Made by a program: the position numbers and the translations under genes. Positions 1-64,000 of a DNA stretch of 64,000 bases are shown here, piece after piece. The notes under the pieces are model-generated. The model made no database searches. It worked only from the letters and a program-made list of their open reading frames with translations, and was not told the origin of the DNA. The stretch comes from Ursus arctos (Eukaryota; Chordata; Mammalia; Carnivora; Ursidae). The DNA is taken from the NCBI RefSeq assembly GCF_023065955.2, contig NW_026622952.1, positions 34,979,813 through 35,043,812 of the forward strand. The letters are read 5' to 3'. Numbering within the stretch: position 1 is the stretch's first letter; every line of letters starts with the position of its first letter.

Positions 1-143
1 GGTACAAACTCACTACCAGAAAATGAACGCGTTTCAGAAATCTAACACACGGCACAGTGATTATAGTCAACAATACTGCATTCCGTACTTCAAAACTGCT
101 AAGAGACTAGACCTTCATTGATCTCACTACAAAAAAGAAGTGA
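1..143 (+). mobile_element. L1 3' UTR fragment
   Basis: The GGTACAAACTCACTACCAG start and the later TGCTAAGAGACTAGACC match the terminal L1 3' UTR pattern. The left end is cut by the window. Confidence 0.65.
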
Positions 144-190
144 TGGGGCGCCTGGGTAGCTCAGCTGCTTCAGCTGGGTGCCCCAAAGTT
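144..190 (+). mobile_element. Truncated CAN-SINE head
   Basis: GGGGCGCCTGGGTAGCTCAG is the CAN-SINE 5' end, but similarity stops after about 40 nt, leaving only a tRNA-derived fragment. Confidence 0.6.
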
Positions 191-239
191 AGTTCTCCAC
201 GGGAATTTTTCCACGCCGAACATTTTCACATTTATGTCA

Positions 240-800
240 TCACACTTAGCATTTTCTCATGACTTTGGGGTTTTGTGTCCTACTTAAGCAAGGTCTTCTC
301 ATCCTGAAACGATGCATTCAAGAGCTCCAACATTTTCTTTTCTCTTGATGTATCTGGAAGCTGCTAAGATGTGAAATGTGAGATAGGAATTCTTTTCCTT
401 TTCTTTCCTATTGGTGGTTGTCCCATTGTCCTCATGCCATCTATTGAAGAAATGACATTTTCTACAGACCTATCATATATTCCGTTCTTCTATACATGCA
501 GGTCTGTTTCTGGAGTGTGTTTTATCTCGCTGACAGGAGCAGCTGCCAGCTCCTTACCACTTGAATTCCTGTTGCTTGAGAGACGTTTTACTAATGGATA
601 GAACTAGTCTCACTCTATTACCCGTCTTTTTCAGTATTTCTTCTGGCTACTCTAGTATGTTCGTTTTCCATAAGGACTTCAGAATAAGCTTGTTTCTTTC
701 TTGTAAAAATCCAGTTGCAATATCACTGAGATTACCTTAAATTTACAGAATTTATGGAGAATTAATATCTGTATCAATGGATTTTTTGGTAACTGCTCAG
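240..800 (-). mobile_element. L1 ORF2-region fragment, antisense
   Basis: The plus strand resembles antisense L1, for example CCTACTTAAGCAAGGTCTTC and a stretch near 640-760 matching the antisense 'gaattttaggatcagcttgtc' region. It is old and broken; no usable frame remains. Confidence 0.5.
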
Positions 801-819
801 GTCAAAAACTTAGAGGACT

Positions 820-1084
820 CATGTTTGATGCATGTCTGTCTCTCCCACATCCTTCACTGATCTATCAGCAAATCCTGGCAGCAGTTCCTTCAATACATAT
901 CCAGAAACTGACCATTTCTCACCCGCCCCCAGTTCATGTCATCACCATTTTCCACCCACATTTCCGTGATAGTTTCCGAACTGGTCTCCCTGCCTTCCCT
1001 CTTGCTTTGGTCTATTCTCAACCCAGAAGCCAGAACAAACCATTCAGACATAAGTCAGATCGCCCCACTCCTCTGCTCCAAACC
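820..1084 (+). repeat. L2-like fragment
   Basis: CATATCCAGAAACTGACC, AACTGGTCTCCCTGCC and CATAAGTCAGATCG follow the order seen in old L2-type LINEs. The family call is from memory. A 137-codon open frame here is a product of the repeat. Confidence 0.45.
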
Positions 1085-1605
1085 CTCGACACAATGGAAT
1101 ACTATTCAGCCGTGAAAAAGGAAACCCTGCCATTTGGGACAACATGGATTGACCCGGAGGGCATTGTGCTAAGTGAGACAAGTCAGACAAAGAAAAGCAA
1201 ATACTGTATGATCTCACTTGTATGTAGACTCTGAGAGAGCTGACCTCACAGAAACAGAAAGTAGATTAACGGTTGCCAGGGGCAGGGGGTGGGGGTGGGG
1301 GGATGGGGAGGTGTTGGTCAAAGGGTGCACACTTCCAGCTGTATGATGAGTAGATTCTGGGGATCTGATATACAGCCTGGTGACTACGGTTAACAATGCT
1401 GTATTATGTACTTGAAAGTTGCTAAGCAGTAGATCTTAAATGTTCCCACCACACACGCACACACACCCGCCACACACGCACACAAATAATTACGTGAGTT
1501 GGTGGAGGTGTTAACCGATCATATTGTGGTAATCATTTTGCAATAGATAAGTGTCTCACATCATCATGTTATATGCCAATTATATCTCAATAAAGCTGGG
1601 GCAGG
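1085..1605 (+). mobile_element. L1 3' end (ORF2 tail and 3' UTR)
   Basis: It contains ATGGAATACTATTCAGCCGT (end of ORF2), then the UTR marks GGTTGCCAGGGGCAGGGGGT and GTTGGTCAAAGGGTGCACAC, a CA-rich stretch and a degenerate end. A G-rich block at 1285-1308 is the usual L1 3' UTR guanine tract. Confidence 0.75.
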
Positions 1606-2843
1606 TGGGGGGGACTCTAGAGGCTTTCTACTTCACTCAAAGCCAAAAAAAAAAAAAAAACACACAAAAAACAAAAAACAAACTTGGAGCACTGATCCGA
1701 AGGTGAGTTAACTATGTAACTATTTGCGGGAGAGAGTCCCAGGCAGAGGCAAGAGCTGGAGCAGAGGCTCTGAGGCAGAAACATGGTGGACAGTCTTGGA
1801 ACTGAGGTTCCAGAGAGCAGGAGACCACCGACCGGGCTCCCGTGGGCCAGTTTAAACTAAAAACGATTGAAAGCAGTTACTTCTGTGGGGTGGGAATTGG
1901 GAGAGAAGGGGTGTGGCAGGGAGAAGTACCTTTTACGTTAAAAGCCTTGTGGAACTATTTGACTTCTCAAAGTGTATGTATGACTTTGATAAAAATAAAA
2001 AATTAATAAAGAATTTTAAAACACTGACATACAGAAGAAAAATAGAGAAACTGAGGGAAAATCTCAACCGATGGCATTTGTCAGCATGTAGTGGGAGCTA
2101 CGCTTCCCTTTTAGCAGATGGATGGACATTCTTATAGCCAAACTCCGTGATTTCTCAGTTATCATGATTTTGAATAACACCCATCGATTTAAATTTTTAT
2201 CTTTGCGCAGCCCCTGGAAGGTAAGGAATATTTAGTCAGTGTATTCAGCATTCAGCAAAGTGAAGTGGCAACATGACAAATTCTAGGTTTTGTGATCCTC
2301 GGAGACATAGAGACAGAAAAGGAGAGAAAGGTTTCAACAGCATTTCATTTCTTTCACTTTCGTGTTTAAAAAAATCAAAGTATTGGGTAGAATTGGAAGC
2401 AAGTGTGATTTTTCAGAATAGAAAACAGATCGTGAAAAGAATGTAGGCATTGATAAAGTGTTTGCTTCCGCTGACACCTCAGGGGGATTCACGTCTCCCA
2501 GGACCCGGAGTCCAAGCCTCAGGATATTCCTTCACAGAGAAGGTGGGTCGTCAAGTGACTCAGCACAGCACTGCGCTCGGGAGAAACACGGAGTCGCACC
2601 TTGCAGGGCAGGGGGAGAAATGCAGTGTGGGAGCCCCCGGGGAGGGAAACCTGCACAGTCAGACCTGTCTTCCTGCAATTCCACGCGTTAAATGCAAACC
2701 TCTCTCCACGCCTTTCTGTACTGGAAAAACTGTCATCATAGGACGATGCTCAAGGTTAATTTCTAGCCACTTAATTACGAAGCAAAAAACGCATTCATGT
2801 GCATCCCCCCACCCCCGCCGGGCGTGAAGTTTCCTTTTCTAAA
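1606..2843. other. Intergenic, mostly unassigned
   Basis: An A-run at 1645-1660 and an L1-like or similar old repeat at about 1860-2030 (ending in AATAAAAAATTAATAAAG) can be seen. About 2460-2700 is GC-rich without a supported gene. Nothing else recognised. Confidence 0.4.
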
Positions 2844-2857
2844 CTGCGTTCTCTTTT

Positions 2858-3061
2858 TTTTTTTTTTTTTTAAGATTTTATTTATTTATTTGACAGAGAT
2901 AGAGACAGCCAGTGAGAGAGGGAACAGAAGCAGGGGGAGTGGGAGAGGAAGAAGCAGGCTCCCAGCAGAGGAGCCTGATGTGGGGCTCGATCCCACAACG
3001 CCGGGATCACGCCCTGAACCGAAGGCAGACGCTTAACCGCTGTGCCACCCAGGCGCCCCTG
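2858..3061 (-). mobile_element. CAN-SINE, young subfamily, with 14-bp target duplication
   Basis: Poly-T then AAGATTTTATTTATTTATTT, a body with CAGCAGAGGAGCCTGATGTG, and a head ending CCACCCAGGCGCCCC. Flanked by CTGCGTTCTCTTTT at 2844-2857 and 3062-3075, an exact target-site duplication. Confidence 0.92.
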
Positions 3062-3375
3062 CTGCGTTCTCTTTTGTTAACGAAAGGACAAAACTGGACA
3101 CAGAGATGGCTTGTTGCCTAAAGTACCAAGAATAGTGTCCCAACAGGCCAAAGCTTTGTGGGAGCCACGGAAAAGAAATGCTCCAGAAGGCCGCAGAGAG
3201 ACCCGCCAGATTACTTCCAACTTCCCAGGTGCCCACAGCCACGACTAGGGGGAAACGGGCGAGGGTGGGAGTGTTTCCTGGCCACTTTCTCACCACCGTC
3301 GGCCGATTACGATTTATTTTAGAGACTAGATTTATACCAGCAGCCCAGGAAGAAAGTGATTCTACCTTGAGAAAT

Positions 3376-3392
3376 GGGGGGGGGGGGGGGGG
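3376..3392 (+). repeat. G17 homopolymer
   Basis: An uninterrupted run of 17 G between GAAAT and AGAATATG. Likely length-variable and prone to sequencing error. Confidence 0.9.
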
Positions 3393-3662
3393 AGAATATG
3401 ACTCCTTTTCTTAGGTTTGGTTCTGATCAGTAAGAAGTGAAAGCTGTTTAAGTTATTTACCATTGATTCAGGCATTAGCTCTCGGAGGTCCTCATGCAAG
3501 GTGCTCACTTCAAAAGCTGTCATGCGCAGGGTCGCGGTCTTTGTCGTGAGTCTGCACTGCACACAGCAGGATCACCAAGCTGTCCGCCTGAAAAGAATGT
3601 CACATTGTGTGTCACCTGGACTCAAAGTTTTAAAAAATTATTTAAAATTTTCAAAAAAAAAT

Positions 3663-3811
3663 TTTTAAGATTTTATTTATTCGAGAGAGAGAGATAGAGA
3701 AGCAGACTCTTCCCCGAGCAGAGAGCCTGATGTGGGACTCGATCCCAGGACCCCGGGATCATGACCTCAGGCAAAGGCAGACGCTTGACTGACTGAGCCA
3801 CTGGGGCGCCC
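3663..3811 (-). mobile_element. CAN-SINE, shortened
   Basis: AAGATTTTATTTATTCGAGAG through GAGCCACTGGGGCGCCC in antisense orientation. The CT-rich middle is reduced. The flanks share TCAAAAAAAATT. Confidence 0.85.
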
Positions 3812-4285
3812 TCAAAAAAAATTCTGAATGATAAATAAATAAATAAGCATTTAGCGTACAAAGACCCAGCCCCAGAACTCCAGGCGGGGGAGCTGTTGGA
3901 AATCTCTCAGGGTTGGAGGGATTGGCACGCACCATAATAAATGTATTTTTGAATCCGAAAATAATTTATGTGCTGATATTATAGCTAAGTCTGACATACC
4001 TCTCATCCAGTTTCCCTGTTAACATCTTACCTTGTTTTAATACATTTGTCAAAACTGAGAAAGCAGCATCGATACATTACTATTATCTAAAAAAACAAAA
4101 AAACGCCGTCATGCAAGAATTTTCATTACAAATTTAAAAAGTCATTCAAAGACCCTACCCTAAATTAACATTTTGCCCTCTCCCATTATACTACGCAATG
4201 CAGCTTTACTTCATTGGTCTTTACGGATAATGCAAAATCAATGATAAATGTGTTTAGCACTTTGAGAGGCACATTCTGTGCTTTT

Positions 4286-4500
4286 CGATTTTCTTTCTTT
4301 CTTTCTTTCTTTGAGAGAGAGGGAGGGAGAGCACAAGCAGGGGGAGGGGCAGAGGGAGAAGAAGAGGCAGGCTCCCTGCTGAGCAAAGAGCCCAATGAGG
4401 GGCTCAATCCCAAGACGGATTCCAGGACCCATCCCAGGACCCCGGGATCATGACCTGAGCCAAAGCAGATGCTGAACCGACTGAGGCACCCAGGCACCCC
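4286..4500 (-). mobile_element. CAN-SINE with TTTC tail and internal duplication
   Basis: A (TTTC)n tail, the CAN-SINE body, and a head ending GAGGCACCCAGGCACCCC. An internal duplicated piece (CAGGACCC twice near 4420-4445) makes it longer than usual. Target duplications of 14 bp with one mismatch lie at 4272-4285 and 4501-4514. Confidence 0.87.
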
Positions 4501-4514
4501 CATTTTGTGCTTTT

Positions 4515-5511
4515 AAAAATTAAAGTCCTTATATACAAGATTTGTCCTACATTTTGTATGCTCTGATCAGTGCCTTAGACCCTTACAACGTGTAGTATAC
4601 ACTGATATTTTCTGTTGAATTCTGTTCTCTTCCATTCCATCAGGAAAATTGCTGGTAAAGACCCTCAATGAGTTTCTTCATTAATGGATCACACACAAAT
4701 ACTGTAGGTCATTGATCAATTCCTTATTATTTTGTCACATAATTGGAAACGCTGAAATCTAGAACCAGATAATCCCTACCAGAAAATGCCTCTTGTTCTG
4801 TTTTTATTCTGTGGACTATCCAATGATGAAACAAATCTGTTACTACATAGCATGTATTCTAAGTTTATTGTTTTTAAAGCTATCACAGACAACTCTCTGG
4901 AAACACTGGCCAAATCCTTGTCCTAACTGGTGTCTTCTGAAACAAGGTCCAGAGAGGCACATGTGCAGTACCAAGCAGAAGTTTTGGAAAGCTCAGACCA
5001 CCCAGCTGACCTAGAATGGTGGCGCTTGTGAAGAAATAATGCAGAAAGAGTCTAAGGATACAATCGAAAAGAGAGAAAATCCAAAAGTGCAAATTTAGTA
5101 CCGCCTTCATCCCACGGGATATTTAGACTTCACATTCGCCAAAGCACACTTTGCAAGTAGTACCTGTCTTCATCTGTAACTTTAATTTCAATTATCTTAC
5201 TTTTCGAGAAGTTCTGTTTGGTTCTTTACCAAATCTGCTTGATGCATCGTAATAGTTTCTTGTTCCTTGCTCAATCCCTCTTAACATCCGAGTCTGGGTC
5301 CTGTGAATACGCCCTTGAACTGCTCCCTCCCCTGAGTGCCCTGCAGGAGGCTGTCACAATGTGGACCATGGCTCTTGACCTTGAGTACGCATTCCGAGAC
5401 TCTACTGTGGGGCTTTCTTTGGCCGGCTGGCTGGAAGGTGGGTTCTTGCAGGGTCGATATGCGGTCATTTCTACTAATTGCCCAGAGGCTCTACCCAGTT
5501 GGCACCACTTT
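4515..5511. other. Intergenic, nothing recognised
   Basis: About 1 kb of AT-rich sequence without a repeat or gene I can name. Short open frames here lack any family match. Confidence 0.4.
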
Positions 5512-5621
5512 TTAATTTTTATTTTATTTTTAAAGTACTCTTTACACCCAACCTGAGACTTGAACTCACAACCCCTGAGATCAAGAGTCACCTGCTCCAC
5601 CGACTGAGCCAGCCAGGTGCC
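5512..5621 (-). mobile_element. Old carnivore SINE (SINEC_old type)
   Basis: On the minus strand it has GGCACCTGGCTGGCTCAGTC followed by GACTCTTGATCTCAGGGGTTGTGAGTTC in shorter form: the older tRNA-derived carnivore SINE without the CT-rich middle. CAGTTGG occurs on both sides (from 5497 and 5622). Confidence 0.75.
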
Positions 5622-5624
5622 CAG

Positions 5625-6340
5625 TTGGTAACTTTAGACTAAAATCCTGGCTATTTTTGTTTTTTTTTTTAAAAGATCACTCATATGGGGAAGAATTTGG
5701 GCTGAAATCCAAGTGTGAGGTACCCTGTTGTAAGTCATCAGGAGAGTACATGTATGTCTGTTTACATTTTACCCCTCCACCAAAACCAAAGTGCCAGACA
5801 GGAACTTTCCTGGGGGTGGGGGGAAAGGTCTCAGCCTCATGCAGGCTGTGTGTACCTGTGTGACTCCTTACCCTGGGTTGATTCTAGACTTCATCGGTCT
5901 TCTGGGCCCCTTGACGCTATAAAAACCGAAGCTCTCCTTAACCTCAAGCTTCCAACTTTTGCTTACATTTTTTAGACCCTGGGTGTGGGGGGGGGGGGGT
6001 GCCTGGGTGGCTCAGTCAGTTCAATATCTGGCTCGGGCCATGACCCCAGGGTCTTGGGATGGAGTCCCACTTTGGGCTCCCTGCTCAGTGGGGAGTCTGC
6101 TTCTCCCTCTGCTCCCTCAGCTTGTGCTGGTGCTCTCTCTCTCAAATAAATAAATATTAAAAAAAATTTTTTTTAGACTCTGGGTATCCCTTACCTTCTT
6201 GTCAGCTCATTAAACAATTTTCTCTCAATCCAGCATTTTAAACAGTTTCTAGTAGGAGGGTACACCTTACACCGTAAGTCTGTGCAAATTTGTAAAATCC
6301 ACAATTCTCTCCCAATTGACTGAAATAAAACACAGAGAAA
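5625..6340. other. Intergenic between RWDD4 3' end and old SINE
   Basis: Apart from the CAN-SINE at 5986-6166 no feature is recognised. A G-run (5986-5999) adjoins the SINE head. Confidence 0.4.
5986..6166 (+). mobile_element. CAN-SINE, plus orientation
   Basis: The head GTGCCTGGGTGGCTCAGTC is preceded by a G-run, then comes the CT-rich body and an AAATAAATAAATATT tail. Imperfect target duplications TTTTTAGACCCTGGGTGT (5968-5985) and TTTTTAGACTCTGGGTAT (from about 6170) flank it. Confidence 0.9.
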
Positions 6341-6344
6341 CCAC

Positions 6345-8146
6345 TGTGTGTAATTCCGGTTTTATTGCTTATTAATTATGTCATTCCATACAATTTTAGG
6401 TACACGGACTTTGAGAAAATATACTGGGAGTGTTGAACAGATGATGGCAACATAGATGAGAATGTTCACGTGTTTTACAGAAGGTGGTCAGAGGCGCCAC
6501 TACCACCAGCACCCCCCAAATTTGTACATTTCATATAAAAAGAGTAAAAATAGTTCATTGGCATTTAACTAGCATTATTCTTTGTTATCTCTGAAACACA
6601 ATAAGCCTGCACAGTTTCAGAATCTTCAGAGCAAAACACGGTTTGTTCCACAAGCAGATGTAGTTTGTTTCTTTCAAAACAGGTAAACAAATCAACACAA
6701 CAAAAGCCACGTACACACAACTCCGAAAACGAAAGTTGGCGAATTCCGGTGTTCTTGAATTTTAATGCTTCTGTTCTATTAGTTCAAGATATAAAATGTG
6801 ATTCAGCTTCTGAAAATCAGATCACACTTCTTCATCATAACTGTATTTACTGCATAATTCAAACGATTTAACTGAGCCTAATGTTGGCCCAGTAAAAGCC
6901 ATGGATACAATCTAAACTGCTCTTATGCTAAGCACATGTCTTTAGAAGTTCATTATTCTTTAAAAACTCGGACCCAAGCCGCACAGGTGTAACTGGAGGA
7001 ACACAGTCTACCCTTCTAGAAACAGCAGCAGTTCTTAGGGTTTTCCAGCCGGGGAGCAAATGCAGCCACTGTAAATCACACATACACGTCAGTAACCTCC
7101 TGGTTACACGACACTAATAGTTACCTTACTCGTGATTAAAAAAAATAATCGAGCCTGTACTATGATTCAGCATTTGAAAAACTTCTATGTCTATTACTAT
7201 GAACATGCTCAGGCTGAGAAATCCACATGGATACTTGAAAAGAAACAAGACTTGAAAGGTGGTTTCATGTTAAACCATTTAGAAGACCTGTAACCAGACA
7301 ACCAAAAACACACAGTAGCAGACACACAGGAATTTATCAAAACCATTATCTCTAACAATACAAAAATTAAATATTAAGGCATCTTTTACTCCCATCTTGG
7401 TACATACAGCAAAGACAAATGTTTGCAGTGGGAACCAGCGCTTCTATTCAAATGCTCTTGAATGTATTTGGCAGATTTATTTTTACGTTCTCCTATTCCA
7501 CATACGGCTGAAAACTCTCACGGTCAAACATCAAGACCCAAAGGAAGGGAAGAGTATGAACGGATACTCATTTACTAAAAAGAAGCGGTTCGCCCTTGAA
7601 AGATAAAAAGGAACTACAAAGAATATTATCTAAAAGTTCAAATATCAGTATTTAAATTTCTCTGGAGCAATTTACGCTTCAGTAGTTAAGAGAAAGAAGA
7701 GATGAAGACTTCATTAAGACGAGAAGTCTGTTAATATGGCTCATGCCGCGGAATACCTGTTGACTCGGTATTCTGATCCACTGGGATGAGAGTTCCAAAA
7801 GGGCTTCCTACTCCTTTAAAAATATCACATGCACTAGAATAAGGTCATATGAATTCACACTGATTATTTGTTATTTCCCATTTCGTCCATTTACAAAGCT
7901 CAACCACCTTCATAAAGGATGCTAAACAGTAACATTTCACCTTTTATTAAGGCAAGTTTGTGAAAATAATTTAATACAACCAGATCTCTTCATGAACTCT
8001 CAGCTTAAAACATTTTTTACCTAAGAAACATACAAAAAAATTCAGTTTTATAAAAAGCCACCTCAATACCAGAAAAGAGTAAAGAAGGATTTTGAACCCA
8101 GTTTATTTCTTAAAGGATGCTCTTCCCTTGTCTTCAATTCCAAGTA
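6345..8146 (-). other. RWDD4: RWDD4 3' UTR (inferred extent)
   Basis: About 1.8 kb downstream of the RWDD4 stop is AT-rich, non-coding and free of recognisable SINEs. On the minus strand an AATAAA signal lies at 6366-6361, with a GT-rich stretch below it, fitting cleavage near 6340-6350. Another AATAAA at 7948-7943 could give a short form of about 200 nt. A CAN-SINE begins only beyond the proposed end (5986-6166). The extent is inferred, not observed. Confidence 0.55.
6361..6366 (-). terminator. RWDD4: Candidate distal polyadenylation signal of RWDD4
   Basis: TTTATT on the plus strand, AATAAA on the minus strand. A GT-rich element (TGTGTTTT on the minus strand) lies a few tens of bases downstream. 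An alternative proximal AATAAA is at 7948-7943. Confidence 0.5.
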
Positions 8147-21727
<13,581 letters not shown>

Positions 21728-22021
21728 CGCGCCGGTCGCGGGACACCCCCCGGGAGGGCGTTTGCGACGACGAGAAAGCGAGAGCAGGGGCCCCCAGCCC
21801 GCGGCGTCCCCCTTCCGCGCCCTGGGCTGCGGGAGGCACACCCCTCGCACGGCTGATGACAGTCACGCGCGCCCCCGGCCTTCGGGCAGCGCGAAGCCGC
21901 CCGCTGGGGTCTGTGGGCGGGGAGCCCGAGGCCGCCGAAGGTGGGGCGCCGGGGCGACTGGGGAGACGCAGCAGGGAGGCAGCGGCAGAGGCTCCGCCTC
22001 CTCCTCTTTCTCGCTTCTCCT

Positions 22022-22026
22022 ATTGG
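22022..22026 (-). promoter_or_regulatory. CCAAT box (reverse orientation)
   Basis: ATTGG lies between the two divergent genes, about 300 bp from the RWDD4 start codon and about 310 bp from the TRAPPC11 exon 1 donor. NF-Y sites of this kind are common in bidirectional promoters. Motif match only. Confidence 0.4.
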
Positions 22027-22163
22027 TTCCTTGTCTCCCCACCCCCTATTTCCTACTCCCGTAGGAAATGGAGCGTCTTCCTACGTTTTGTGGAGCAGCG
22101 TGAAGTTTCGGGACAGCGGTTGGTGTAGAGCGCTGTCACTCAGGTGCAGAAAGTGCTTCCTGT

Positions 22164-22175
22164 GCCTGCGCAGGC
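22164..22175. promoter_or_regulatory. NRF1-like palindrome
   Basis: GCCTGCGCAGGC is a perfect 12-bp palindrome with the TGCGCA core typical of NRF1 sites, flanked on both sides by ETS-like motifs. Its position just upstream of the TRAPPC11 exon 1 donor suggests it lies at or near the start-site cluster. Binding is inferred from the motif only. Confidence 0.5.
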
Positions 22176-22179
22176 GGGG

Positions 22180-22331
22180 ACCGGGAAGTCTCGCTTGCGG
22201 GGACCGGCTCTGGGGCGGTGGCGGTAGGCACAGGCCCCGGCGTTCTGTGACACCCTGCGGGCTTCCCTTCGTTCTCCCCCGGCTTGCGGCGACCTGCCAC
22301 AGCTGCAGCGGGCCCGGGGCGTGCGGCCTGG
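22180..22331 (+). other. TRAPPC11: TRAPPC11 non-coding exon 1 (5' end approximate)
   Basis: A strong donor, CTGG|GTGAGT, occurs at 22331/22332 in the CpG island on the TRAPPC11 strand. The coding sequence starts in the next exon with an in-frame acceptor 21 nt before the ATG, so a non-coding first exon is required; this donor is the best candidate. The 5' boundary is a guess. Confidence 0.6.

Positions 22332-64000
<41,669 letters not shown>

Larger units (their letters stand above)
3062..4270. other. Intergenic flanks around a CAN-SINE
   Basis: Apart from the SINE at 3663-3811, only a G17 homopolymer at 3376-3392 stands out. No gene or named repeat is recognised in 3076-3650 or 3812-4270. 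Confidence 0.4.

Overview
This is a stretch of a mammalian nuclear genome, almost certainly from a carnivoran. The evidence is about two dozen tRNA-derived CAN-SINE copies, recognised by a head reading GGGCGCCTGGGTGGC and a CT-rich body ending in an AATAAATAAA tail, together with MIR, L2, ancient L1, hAT/MER and MLT1 remnants. The dominant young SINE subfamily is the type I associate with arctoid carnivorans (bears, giant panda, seals); that narrower placement is from memory. No prokaryotic, plasmid or CRISPR-like system is present.

Two protein-coding genes lie head to head. On the minus strand is RWDD4, with seven coding exons between 21727 and 8147, a 187-residue RWD-domain protein and a probable 3' UTR running to about 6345. 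On the plus strand is TRAPPC11, the 'foie gras' subunit of the TRAPP complex. It has a non-coding first exon ending near 22331 and 28 coding exons from 24778 to the window edge. These encode residues 1-1095 plus two bases, collinear with the 1133-residue human protein as I remember it, so only the last ~38 codons lie outside. All splice sites read here are GT-AG and every exon keeps frame.

Layout: 1-6340 is intergenic and repeat-rich; 6345-8146 is the inferred RWDD4 3' UTR; 8147-21727 is RWDD4; about 21430-22480 is a shared CpG-island promoter; 22332-64000 is TRAPPC11. CAN-SINEs are absent from about 15.0-25.2 kb (the promoter side) and about 32.7-42.5 kb (an exon-dense part of TRAPPC11). Most intronic copies are antisense to the gene they sit in.

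The two genes share a promoter region but no known pathway. TRAPPC11 works in ER-to-Golgi trafficking and protein glycosylation; RWDD4 is poorly characterised.

The most unusual item is a degenerate U6 snRNA pseudogene (16788-16868, minus) joined at its 3' end to an ancient L1 3' UTR in the same orientation. This is the layout of a U6/L1 template-switch chimeric retrocopy. Otherwise the locus looks ordinary, and I found no credible undescribed system.
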